The position numbers and the translations under genes were made by a program. Positions 49,280-59,356 of a stretch of DNA of 64,000 nt are shown here, one piece after another (position 1 is the first letter of the stretch; each line of letters starts with the position of its first letter). A model generated the notes under the pieces. It saw nothing but the letters and a program-made list of their open reading frames with translations, was not told the DNA's origin and did not search any database. The DNA is from Arthrinium phaeospermum (lineage: Eukaryota; Ascomycota; Sordariomycetes; Amphisphaeriales; Apiosporaceae). The stretch covers positions 3,100,001-3,164,000 of the forward strand of contig QYRS01000001.1 in assembly GCA_006503535.1 (NCBI GenBank), in the 5' to 3' direction.

Positions 49280-50743
49280 CCGACGCACCTCGTGACACAT
49301 TCGTCAAACATCGGCCAGCCTGTCATCCACGTTGTTCTCAACTACCGGGTAACCATTTTTGGCTTCGCCCGTCTACCGATTCTGAAAGACCAGCAGTCGT
49401 TAAACGTCGGCATGCGCGACCAGCGCGCCGGCTTCCAGTGGGTCAAAGACAACATCGCGGCGTTCGGTGGCGACCGAGACAGAGTCACCGCGTTCGGCCT
49501 CAGCTCGGGCGGCACCTTCACGTCCGTACACCTAATGGCGTACGGTGGTACGCGGGGCGTGCCCTTCGATCGCGCGTGGTGTATGTCCGGCCCCCCTGGC
49601 ACGGCGTTGAACATGACGTCGGACGCGACGGAGCTACATACCCGAGCCGTCGCTCGCACGTTAGGCTGCAACCCGTCCAGTGAGGATGACTTGGAAATAT
49701 TGCAGTGCCTTCGTGACGTGCCTATGGACAAGCTTACCGAGACGGCTATGGGGTACGCGATGCAGAACCACCCGCCGGCCGGGCTGTTTACATTCATCCC
49801 CTCCGTGGACGACGATTTCCTGCCTGACCGACAGTCGGTGCTCTACAAGGCCGGCCGATTTGTTCAGGTCCCTATAGTTTACGGCTGGACGCACGACGAC
49901 GGCGCCACAAATGCAGGACCTGCCACTGCCTTCCAGACTGAAGTCGATATCAAAACCGCGATCCGCGGCTTCGCCCACGCACTGACAGATGACGACTACG
50001 CCCGGCTCTTTGAGCTATACCCTTCGTCGGACTTTGAAGACGAGGTGCATAATTACGAGGCGCGGAAAGCCGCCTCCGACCCCGTGGTCTCTGTGCACTA
50101 CTTCCGCGCGGCGCGCATCCTACGGGACCTACTCTTCACGTGCTCGTCGCTCGACTTCGCATCCGAGATGAGCAAGCGCTCGGACTCGTCAGGCATCCGA
50201 CTGTACGATCTGAATCAGAGCATGGTGACGCCGCTGTTCCAGGCCGCGGGCATGCCTTGGCTCAGCGGCGCCGTGCATGGCAGCGACACGGATTACCTGT
50301 ACAACAACATGTTTCCGCGGGAGACGTTGGCGGAGGCGGACCTCGAGGTTTCAGACCGGTTGCTTGCGGCGTTCCTTAACTTTGCGTATGCGGGCGACCC
50401 GAATGGAGATGAGGCGGGTGCTGCTACGTCTTGGCCGGAGGCGTTTCCGTCTATGGATGGCGGACCACCTTCTCAGTCTAGACCTGCAGTCAACGTGCAG
50501 CTCATCGGTGGTCCGTGGGGTACGGGAAGCTGCCACTTGACGAGAGACACCGGTGCTGGGGAGGGGTCCTTCGCCACTGAGCAGATTAATATGGATATGC
50601 AGCATCCCATGGTGGATAGCACCAAGTACAGAGAAATGGACGGTGGCGAACGTCTACAGCAGGGCCAACGGGAGCTTGAGCGGGACAGGTTGTTGGAGCG
50701 ATGCGGATTCATTAACACGCTGGCCGAGAAGCTCGGTCACTAG
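49271..50743 (+). CDS. Carboxylesterase type B, 3' part, interrupted by a transposable element
   Basis: C-terminal 487 residues after the target duplication, continuous in phase with the 5' part, so the undisturbed protein would be about 632 residues, in the upper range of the family. The catalytic elbow is FGLSSGGTF (G-x-S-x-G, Ser near 49502), replacing the usual GESAGG. The acid is expected in the FIPSVDDDFLPD/VPIVYGWTHDDG region. The catalytic His is in GAVHGSDTDYLYNN, at 50276-50278. Other family text: NVGMRDQRAGFQWVKDNIAA and FGGDRDRVTAFG. The frame is fully open. The ATG of the duplication could in principle start translation, but without signal peptide and oxyanion loop such a product is unlikely to work. 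Confidence 0.93.
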   Translation: MYDPTHLVTHSSNIGQPVIHVVLNYRVTIFGFARLPILKDQQSLNVGMRDQRAGFQWVKDNIAAFGGDRDRVTAFGLSSGGTFTSVHLMAYGGTRGVPFDRAWCMSGPPGTALNMTSDATELHTRAVARTLGCNPSSEDDLEILQCLRDVPMDKLTETAMGYAMQNHPPAGLFTFIPSVDDDFLPDRQSVLYKAGRFVQVPIVYGWTHDDGATNAGPATAFQTEVDIKTAIRGFAHALTDDDYARLFELYPSSDFEDEVHNYEARKAASDPVVSVHYFRAARILRDLLFTCSSLDFASEMSKRSDSSGIRLYDLNQSMVTPLFQAAGMPWLSGAVHGSDTDYLYNNMFPRETLAEADLEVSDRLLAAFLNFAYAGDPNGDEAGAATSWPEAFPSMDGGPPSQSRPAVNVQLIGGPWGTGSCHLTRDTGAGEGSFATEQINMDMQHPMVDSTKYREMDGGERLQQGQRELERDRLLERCGFINTLAEKLGH

Positions 50744-51016
50744 GCTCTGAGTAGTACTTAGGGGTGTTTTTTGATACTTAACACGACTGTCACCAGGGGA
50801 CGGAGATTGTTTGACGAGGAAGGGAAGAAAACGTGAAACCTCTTGAGAAACTCTTGTATATCATAGCTATCGTCACTATGTGGAGACTGCTCGACGGCGC
50901 CATTTGGATGAAACAATCATACGAAAGGGGATGCGAATCTTTGGGGATCGACCAGGGTCGATCCCCAGCCATAACTTATTCTGCCCCAGTAGAACGAGTG
51001 TAGAAATCTGTCCTCT
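50744..51016. other. Short convergent intergenic region
   Basis: Lies between the 3' ends of the esterase and the zinc-ribbon gene. A near-palindromic GGGATCGACC...GGTCGATCCC word around 50943-50964 could form a hairpin; no function is claimed. Confidence 0.4.
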
Positions 51017-51331
51017 CTATGTTCCATTAGTCTCGTGGAAATAATGACACCCTCGGCTGTTACAGACGAAGAAGTATCCTCCCCGGGCGTCTTGCCTCGT
51101 GTGCTTCTCGCGGTACCCGTCTGCACATTGAGGACACCTTCCCCATCGGGTCCATCGATCTACCACCCAGAAGAACCTGCCGCAGCCCTCGGTTGTGCAG
51201 CGCACGAATTCCCTGCCGTGGTTTGAGCCGTTATTGGTGCACGTCAACGTTTCCAACGTGTAATCATGGCAGTTATAACATAGCAACCGGTTGGTCCGAC
51301 GCGTTGGTTGAGCGGACGACGACATGGCCAC
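51017..51331 (-). CDS. Small double zinc-ribbon protein, GRF-type zinc finger
   Basis: A 104-residue protein starting MAMSSSAQPTRRTNRLLCYN. It carries two similar zinc modules: CYNCHDYTLETLTC followed by GREFVRCTTEGCGRFFWV, and CPQCADGY followed by GGYFFVCNSRGCHYFHE. The pattern C-x2-C ... (G)R-x-F-x-x-C ... G-C-x-x-F-x-W is that of GRF zinc fingers, which bind single-stranded DNA or RNA in larger enzymes; here the domain stands alone and is doubled. No other domain is seen. The start could be the next Met, two codons on. Role unknown. It sits in the repeat-rich interval between the esterase and the NLR. Confidence 0.7.
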   Translation of the reverse strand: MAMSSSAQPTRRTNRLLCYNCHDYTLETLTCTNNGSNHGREFVRCTTEGCGRFFWVVDRWTRWGRCPQCADGYREKHTRQDARGGYFFVCNSRGCHYFHETNGT

Positions 51332-52351
51332 GGCGATGTTGTTGGTTTTTTCTATAATAATGGTCAGTTATTGTTCACACTAACAGCAAGGATGGCCAGA
51401 ATGCTCTGGTTTGGGACCATCCCACCTGAAGTAATCAGCAGGACGCTGTTGTAAGATTTTAATTGATGAGGATATCCTTTGATAGGTTGATTCTACACTT
51501 CGTGACTTGGATATAAAACTTGGGGTAAACATGAAGATGAGGAGAGAATGAGAAAACCCAGGAGGAATTTTCTACAAATATATATCCAACATTGTTACTT
51601 AGTTGCAGTTTACCAAAATGTACACTTCATACGATATGCGTGTTCTGGCGTTCCTGACATTGACTAACGATGCAGTCATTTCAGCCCGGCCCTGGATGCC
51701 ATTGGCATGATCTAGCTTGATCTTTCAGCTCCCACTTTGGGAAACAATGAAAATATCATCTTTTGTGAGCTATCTGTTATAATGGTTGCTGACATATATC
51801 TATGACAGATCAACACACTCTTACGGGGGCACTACCGTTTGGAGTGGCTTTGTTCGCTGAAATATGTCAACGCCAGTCCCATCATGATCCAGGCAGGTGG
51901 CTGCTGTAGCATGATGAAGTCTGGTGAATCCTTCAACATGGTGACGCTTGCATTTGTGCAGATTCAATGAGTGAGCTTGAGAAGAGATATTGCTGGTATA
52001 AACGGTTAGCTTACATCCAACCGCAGTAAGCCTCTGACGGTTGCTTTAACAACTTGCCGAACCAGTATTTGCTCTGATAGCACCGGAAGAAGTCGACATT
52101 ACCGGCAATGTTAGCAAACTATCTATATATATTGATTATCAGGAGCTATGGATTGTAGTCTGTTTATTAACGTGCTAGTCGGACTAGGATATGACAGGAT
52201 AGTCCTCAGCTCGTCTTGTTCTTGTAATACATAAGATAAGAATGATGCATTACTTCCGATTCTTGGTCTCATGTTACCGTGCACAGCTCTGCCACGGTCA
52301 GCGTCCGATAACTAATCCATGGTACTTAAGTGTGTTGAACATGTACATTAC
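51332..52351. other. Intergenic region with possible unrecognised exons on the minus strand
   Basis: Two minus-strand segments read like real protein: about 52015-52127 (NVDFFRCYQSKYWFGKLLKQ, ending at a GTAAGC donor) and 51832-51960 (TMLKDSPDFIMLQQPPAWIM, ending in a stop at 51832). They could be exons of a small gene or remains of one; I do not recognise a family. The rest shows nothing. Confidence 0.3.
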
Positions 52352-52720
52352 TCATTCTTCTGCGTCAGGCAAATATAGTGTATCTACTAGTGACCTGGCT
52401 CGCTCAGGTCTCTGTTTCCTACGGCCCTTCAGCCGCCGCACATTCATCATGAGTGCATTCCATACAGTTACCGGAAACGATGCCTTGGCTAGTAGGTTCT
52501 GATAGGTTTCAGGGTAAAGACTCTGCAAGACTCTCTTAACACTCTTACCTTGCTGGACCGCGTAGCCTAGGTCGGCTCCGTGTGCCATGCGCTTGCTCAT
52601 GACCGAAAATACTGCCTCTTCCTCGTACCACAGGTTTTATTTCCGGTCCTCATGACAAAGCATCCCAAATTCTCCCCAAAGTGTGATTTCGCCCTGAAGC
52701 TTCAGTCTTGGCTGCAACTA
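52352..52720 (-). pseudogene. Decayed 3' fragment of a NACHT NLR gene, paralogous to the tail of the neighbouring NLR
   Basis: Minus-strand text in 52352-52600 includes MAHGADLGYAV and later NALMMNVRRLKGRRKQRPER, matching in order and spacing ISHGADLGCLV and NAFRRRTQRWKSQVLGRR at the end of the intact NLR. The similarity extends upstream: EITLWGEFGMLCHED here (52650-52720, before an in-frame stop) against FTLWVNFVNECCGFF in the NLR. No ATPase region is present. This is a tandem paralogue that has lost its 5' part. Confidence 0.7.
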
Positions 52721-53169
52721 AAATACTGGCTGACATGAGCTTGACAATATTTACATTGCAAAGGTATATTATCACAGTATATCAGAGTGAAAGCAAGACC
52801 AAATCGGATGTATTAGGTCCAATAGCTGTACGCAGTAGTGGCATGTCAGGGGGCACGTCTTCTCGGTAATAACAAATTCGAATTGATTCTTCTATTCGTA
52901 CAAGCAAACATAGGGGCACCGACTATGTGAGGCAGTCCGTAGTGATGATGCTGAAGTGGAGCAACCGGTCGTATTGGTGACTTGGCGTAATAGAAGGTCA
53001 GAGCCGTGGTGATATTGGGCGTCGGGGTAGTCTGCAAACTGGCCCGACAGAGGTTGATATCTAATAACCAGATTCATATTACCACCTAGAACTGAGCCAC
53101 GCAGACCAGCTCTACACAGATTTAATATTACTGTAGGTAGTGTAAGTTTGAATATAGAGTGTGATAGAG
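52721..53169. other. Spacer between NLR and its decayed paralogue
   Basis: No recognisable coding text; moderately AT-rich. Nothing else is seen. Confidence 0.45.
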
Positions 53170-55910
53170 TCAACGCCTTCCAAGCACCTGACTTTTCCAC
53201 CGCTGTGTGCGTCTCCGGAAGGCATTCCGCACAGTTAAATGTCTTGGTGCCATGCCGAGCAATAAACTCGCATCCTCTTGGTATGAGTTTATGATCGCCT
53301 CTTTCGCGGTCATGGTTTCGTCGAGAACAAGACAGCCTAGATCGGCTCCATGGGAAATAAGATCGCCTATAACTGCAAATGACACTACTATATTGCCCTG
53401 TTCCATGCGGAAAAAGCCGCAACACTCATTAACGAAATTCACCCAAAGTGTGAAACCATGGTCAGGGCGATCGTTTGGGTTGGCGCCATGTCTCAGAAGA
53501 GAATTGATAATTGATGCGGTTAGTTGGCTTCCAAACAATGTCCGTCTTCGATCAAAAAGCGCGTATGCGAGTAAGTTCGTCGTCCATTCAGCTAAATCGT
53601 GTTTCCTTCGAGAAGCACTGGAGAGTTGCTGGGTGAAGTAGGATTCAAGTCCAGCTTGTATGGCTGTACCGTCGAATTGTACTGCACCGATCTTAACATC
53701 AAGAGCAGACCACACCTTCTTCGCTTCATTGAGTGCGTTCTCGATTAATCGAGTATGACCGTAGCGGGTTTCCAGCTGTTTAGCGTAGTACATGAATTCA
53801 TGGAGTAAAGCAATTGCCCCGTCTGCAGCACGTTCGGGCTCGGACACATTGGCTCTAGGCCAATTTCTTTTGAGGTTTGCTAGAGATGCGTGGCAGAGGA
53901 GTATGGATGCATCAAAATTACCTTCGAGGTCCTTGTCAAGGATTCTTGAGGATTCTTGAGACTCATCGAGGTAATCTCGCACCGTTCTGTGCAGGAAGTC
54001 CATAGTATGCACTCGGAGGGTCTCTGCATTTCACTACCTCTAAAAGCCCCTTGCATCTGGCATCTAGTCTGTTGGGGATTTGCCGGATCATGTCCTGTAG
54101 TGCCGCGTCTTCCAATTGTTTGGTTGGGGCAGTTATTGCAAACCCAGGATCTTGATGGATCTCATCTGCGTATCCATGAACGACCAGCGGCAGTGGCTTC
54201 TGGGCTGCGATTGCAATCTTGAAAGTCATGGCTGACTGCGACCGGTAGAAGCTTGGTATATCATGGAGCATCTGCTCAAATAGTTTATTCAAGTCGTCGG
54301 GTATTGCGTTGAGGCGGCGGCGCATATCCGCTAGACTGTCATCATAAGCGGCCCCTTGCAGCAATGACCGGACAACCAACATTACCCAAAGAAATACGCC
54401 ATGTGCTCTCAGCATGACTTGTTCGGCTACATCGGAATACCCGGCGTTGCTTTCATGGAGCTTGCTAAATCGAGCATCTGCGTTCAATTTGTCGTTCACA
54501 TATCGGCGTATGTCGTCTTTGGTCAGGTCCTCCAGTTTGATGTGCCAGTTCGCATTGGCGTCTTCTCCAAATGCATGTCTGAACTCGGCCCAAGGTCGAC
54601 TCGATACGCAGACCTTGGTACCAGGGTACGAAGCGAGCTTTTGGACGAGGCCGATGAGACTTTGCGTATTGCCTTTGTATTCGTCTAGTCCATCGATGAA
54701 GAAGCATACCTTCGCCTGAAACGTTTGCTGGAGCATGACGTCAAACACTTTCAGGAGCGTAGTTCTTGTCCATGCTATTTCCTGCGGGGGTCGGTCCAGG
54801 ATTGATGTGGTCTCTTGACCCGTTCTGATGATATTGATTAGGTGCGGGGAGACCCTGAATATCTCGAACAGCAGTGCTCGAATAAGCCCTTCTTCGGACT
54901 TCTGAAGCTCGTCACCAGCAGACCAGAAAAAGTAACTCGCTAGCAAGAGTTTGTTCTCCCCACCCCAAGCCTTCAGGTGCTCCCGTGTCGCAGGGTGATG
55001 CCATAGAAATTTCATCAAGGTCGATTTACCCGAACCAGCTTTACCTTGGACGAAGAAGGTTCCGTTCTTTGAACGAAGCCATTCAATAAACCTGCTTGGC
55101 GTTTGTTCCTCGGCCGGGGTATCGGTCAAGATCCACTCGAAAGTTTTGGCATGTGCAGTAGGAATGGCATCATGACGTGACTGGAACCGCGGGTAGTATA
55201 GACTCTGGATGAATCTTTGGTTCCAATCAGTGGACTTCACTTCCGCACTATAGTCCCCGGCGGTCGCCGTGAGTGTCTCTGACTGCTCCACAAAGGTTTC
55301 CGGATGAGACTTGAGAGCACTCAGAATCTGGACAACGTTCGCCTCCAAGCCAGCCAGTCGACGGTTGGTCTCCATATCAAGTTCTTGATTCACTTGACCC
55401 ATCCTGGTGATTTCCTGGCTTACAGAAGACTGCTTGTCTCTATAGTCCTGGTCAGTCTTTTGCCTCTTGGGCGGCCTGTTTCATTGGCCCATCAACTTAC
55501 AGCAGAAGAAACTGCATCTGTATGGTCAGCTGCTTTTGCAACTGCTGTAACCTCTTCTCTAGACTCTCGATCTTGCCTTGGCCCCATGTTTCTCTGAGTG
55601 CGACTTTGAAACACTCCCATCTGTTATTCTTGCCCCTGGCCTTCAGCTTCTTGATCGCAGCGAGAAGCTCATTCGCTACCTTGTTGCATTCGCCGCAAAG
55701 GACTTGGAGCTCTTTTGGGCATGTAGACGACGAAACCAGCTGGCTATTCTTCTCCGTGATCTGAGTCGCAATGGTTTCCAAAGCACGGTTGCTGTCGCTG
55801 GCGCCCTCTGCAGACTTGTAAATGGCCCGAGAGTCTGCGACCAGTTTGCAGCTGAACTCCACGAACGTGAGGATATTAGTCGCCAGGCCGAACGCCGATA
55901 GGGGATCCAT
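53170..55910 (-). CDS. NACHT-domain NLR-like protein (STAND NTPase), one frame slip
   Basis: Fungal NLR-type STAND ATPase, a class tied to self/non-self recognition and heterokaryon incompatibility. Exon 1 (55501-55910) begins MDPLSAFGLATNILTFVEFS, the usual N-terminal helical domain of these proteins. The intron is 55440-55500. Exon 2 carries the NACHT: Walker A FFVQGKAGSGKSTLMKFL (55045-55019 region), Walker B VCFFIDGLDEY, sensor KVCVSSRPWAEFRHAF, then DVAEQVMLRAHGVFLWVMLV. Near 54012 the frame slips by a base and continues HTMDFLHRTVRDYLDES, the conserved end of the helical module. The C-terminal part is short, with an ankyrin-like LLRHGANPNDRPDHGFTLW and HGADLG but no clear repeat array. 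Stop at 53170. Confidence 0.9.
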
Positions 55911-56302
55911 GCTTGAACCAAATCAACGCCATGCGTTATAGACATGCACTGAGGGAAGAAATCTATGGAGACGCGAGACCAACGTCTGCAGATATGCCAA
56001 CGTGACCCCGCATCAGGCTCTCAGTCGTCGCTCCATGATTGGGAGGCAACTGCTACACCATCGTCCTCGGAAAATTCTTCTTCCTTTTGCAAGGATGAAG
56101 AATATCCAGCCAATCAGGTAATATTGTTATCCTTACGCTTCGGCTTGCTACTGAATATCGTGCCCCTTGGCGTCACATTTCGGTCGATGATCCCACTCTT
56201 CAAGCACTCACAGCATGTTCGATATTAGATGCGATTATAGGTAATATGTCTATAGTTGAGTTTTATATTGGTTGCCTATATGGCTCTATTGGAGAGAGCT
56301 TT
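55911..56302. other. Intergenic region between NLR and terpene synthase
   Basis: Holds the NLR promoter and the 3' flank of the terpene synthase. No gene or repeat recognised. Confidence 0.45.
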
Positions 56303-57432
56303 TCAGATGTGTGCGCTTATAACATTGCGCCCGCTCAGACCATTGTGTCCGTTCATCCCGTTCTGTACCGGACGGCTCGCAAACAGCTCCCGCATGCGAT
56401 ACCGCGGCGACGAGGTGTGGAAGTGTGTGATGCCGCGGGCGTATGCCGCGAAGTTGGCCTGGTACTCGGGCGAATCGCTCAGCGTGGCCATGACGCGCTG
56501 GTAGACGGCGATGCCCTCCTCGGCGAGGATGCGCTGGGCCGTGATAACATCGACGCCCTCTTTCTCGGCGCGCATGTCGATGTAGTTGCCCTTCTCGCCC
56601 GCCAGCAGCTCCTTGTAGAAGGAGATGACGTCGTTGACGATGTTGGTGAAGACGATGACGTCGGGCACGGCCTGCACGTAGCGGCCGAAGCCGTCGGCGT
56701 GCTTGCGGGACCGGTCGTCGGGCCGCGCCAGGGCCAGCAGGGCGTACATGGGCGAGAGCCCCGTCTTGAAGCGCAGCCAGTCCGGGAAGCGGGGCGCCTG
56801 GTCGTGGACGGCGGCGTCGCGGGTGGCGTGCTCGACGCCGATGCCGTTGACGAAGTCGTAGCAGGCGACGAGGATCATGTTGGCGACGAGGGGGTCGAAG
56901 TGGTCCCAGAGCTGCGGGGCGAGCTCGCGGGCGAACCAGTCGAGCAGGGGGTCGCCAAAGGGCCGGCCCGTGGCCAGGTTGCGCTGCAGGTGGCGGATCA
57001 CGTCGGGCTTGTCCTCGAGGATGTCCTCGGCGTGGAAGAACATGAGGGTCAGCAGGGCGTAGACGACCTGGTACTCGAACCCCTGCGCGTTGGCGAAGTC
57101 GACGGCCACGAAGCACGAGTAGTTGAGCTGGTTCTTGGCCGTGATGACGTCCATGTGGGCCCCCAGGCTGCTCGCCGCCAGCCGCGACACCACTTCCGCG
57201 CGGACGGCGTCGATGCTAGTCACCGTTAGGGCATCTTCGTCTATGCCGCGGCCTCCTGTGACCCCGTGCACAAAGTACGACAGGGTATCTCGGATCCTAG
57301 CGTTATCGGCCTGTGTAATTCCCTTATCAGTAAACCAGAGCAAGGGGGGCAGAGTTTGTGACGCTACAGAAACGACGGGGAAGCACGGGGACATATGGGA
57401 AGGGCCCTTACCTCGGAGAGTTTCGGCACCAT
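56303..57432 (-). CDS. TRI5-family (trichodiene-synthase-like) sesquiterpene synthase, intact
   Basis: Class I terpene cyclase, expected to ionise farnesyl diphosphate in the cytosol and form a cyclic sesquiterpene; the product cannot be told. Exon 1 is only MVPKLSE (57412-57432), then an intron at 57311-57411 and exon 2 at 56303-57310, giving 342 residues, somewhat short for the family. The second metal site is standard, NDVISFYKE (N-x3-S-x3-E), and a C-terminal Arg-Tyr pair is seen in SPRYRMRELF. The first, aspartate-rich, site is unusual: FFHAEDILEDKPD instead of a plain D-D-x-x-D/E. The frame is clean. No cytochrome P450 or other tailoring gene lies in the window, so membership of a toxin cluster is not supported. 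Confidence 0.88.
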
Positions 57433-59356
57433 GTTGACTGAAGTTTGTAACCTTTAGCAGGAAGCAGTGTAACATGTTGAAGAGCAAGGAGCAGCTTCCG
57501 CAGACGGGCGAAGATTATATAGGTATCTATAGGCGAGGATCCGAAAACCAGCTCCCGATGGCATGGAACCAATAGCAGGGGACCAAACGGAGAGAACCAA
57601 TGGCGAAGAGGCGGCAGCAAGGGATCAGCACCCTAGATCCGCATGTAAGGGATTAGCAAGCAAACGACAGCGAGCGACCAAGATCCAGAAAACCCATCAT
57701 GGCGAGTATATACTTGTTAGCCGTGATAGTCGCCTATTTATCCACCGCATGCCAAGTTCTGCGCCAAGTCAGTGTGACAATTTCAACTGGGTGCATGGAA
57801 GATGTGGGTGTCACACTGGGCGCAACACAGGGAAGCCTCGCTCCTGGCGAGACGGGCTGTGATGGTATATGTAGTCGTCTGTTAGCGTCTCTCCGCCGGG
57901 CCTATCCCTACACACCTAGCAACTGTATACTAGTCGGCCCCTATCTGGGGACAATGCACAACTATAATGCACAATGTGGATATCCGTTATGAAAACCCCA
58001 AAATGTCATAGCATTGTCTGGGGGCCTGAGACGGGGCGGTCTAGTGTGCGTATGCCACGCATCGTGAACTGCAGCCGCTCCAACCCGAGAACCAACTCGC
58101 CGGCAGGTCGAACTCGGCTCGGTAACCGATGCTACGTTATCCTGAATCAGAAAAAGAAACCTGAGGGCCTGGCTGAATAGTATGCAATAGCAGTGCTGTA
58201 TTATCCGGTTGGGGAACGAGTAGCAGGGTCTGACTGACTCGAGTCCACTCTGATGATGCGCAGGGAGCATCCCCCCACCCGCCTCGGATTTCGGGTATCA
58301 ATGCCCGCCTAGGCATGGCCCATGGGGTCGTGCTTCTGGTCGTGCCGTTCCTGAGTCGACGCCTCCTCTCGTATTGATCAGCAGGCTCCGATCCGAACCA
58401 GACACGGACTGAACCCTCGAGGCTCGGGGTCGGGTTAGGCCACTAGCGGTAACAGCAGGGATCATCTATCGGATGACAGTTGCACTAGGTGCAGCAGGCA
58501 CACGAGAGGCGCGTAGATATCACACTCTTCCTTGCACCTTACGTACACCCCCGTCTGCTTCACTTGGCAGCATGCCTGCTTGCTCGAGACAATGACAATG
58601 CATGTGCAAAGAAGTTCCCGAGTTCCGCGTCTCATGCGAGGGACAGGGGGCGTAGGCGCTGCAGGCAGCGGGGTAGGTGCCACCGCCGACTCCTTTAAAG
58701 TTGCAATTTCCTCTGGTTGAGCAGGTCAGAGTGTCATCAGATATGCAAGCCGTCGAGAAAAGGGAAAGGTGATGTGGAGAGAGCCCAAGCAAGGCATGGC
58801 ATACCTGTAGGGAAGATCTTGTCCCCAAGCAAGTTGTTCGGTGGATTGCCGTTGCTGCCCCATAGTACTTACTCCGTAATAAGTGCCAAACCAAGCGGTC
58901 GGGCTGCCCCGAGCTTCTGGCCCGAATTGCATTCCCGAATTGACTAGCAGGTAGCGTCGTATTGTGTACATACTCTGGAACTTGAGTTGCAGAGTACGCT
59001 GATATCGTCACCGATTTGACCGAGTAGGAAGAATTAAAGTTCTGATTCGGAGAGATAACCAGTGCTTGATTATTGCCCGACTGCACTGGTGTGGCACATA
59101 CAGGTTGGGACGAGCACCGAATTACCCCTGTCATGCAGTTGGCACGTCCCAACCCAGCGGCACCCAGGGGCTTTCTGCAGGACCAGCCGATGTGCGCCAT
59201 GTGCCATGTGTCGCACTTTCTTTTGCCAATCCGTCAGCTCTCGGAAATAACAATCACGATGATTGGGGTCTTCTTCTATTTGTTCAATGTTTTGTTGCTT
59301 GCTACATGCGCCTCTCGCCCTGCACTCTTCGCAAAGGCGCCCACAAACCCACCAGC
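57433..59356. other. Long intergenic region, no gene recognised
   Basis: The first part is the terpene synthase promoter, including AT-poor A/G-rich leader sequence. A 226-codon minus-strand frame at 58520-59200 has no domain and an irregular composition with many Cys, Ser and His; I regard it as chance. No transposon ends or RNA genes seen. Confidence 0.45.

Noticed and set aside
56303..57432. Terpene synthase as part of a trichothecene cluster
   Set aside because: No neighbouring TRI-type P450, acetyltransferase or regulator is present, and the aspartate-rich motif differs from that of trichodiene synthases.
58520..59200. 226-codon minus-strand ORF rich in Cys, Ser and His
   Set aside because: No recognisable domain, no signal peptide, overlaps several other frames and has an odd composition; most likely chance.
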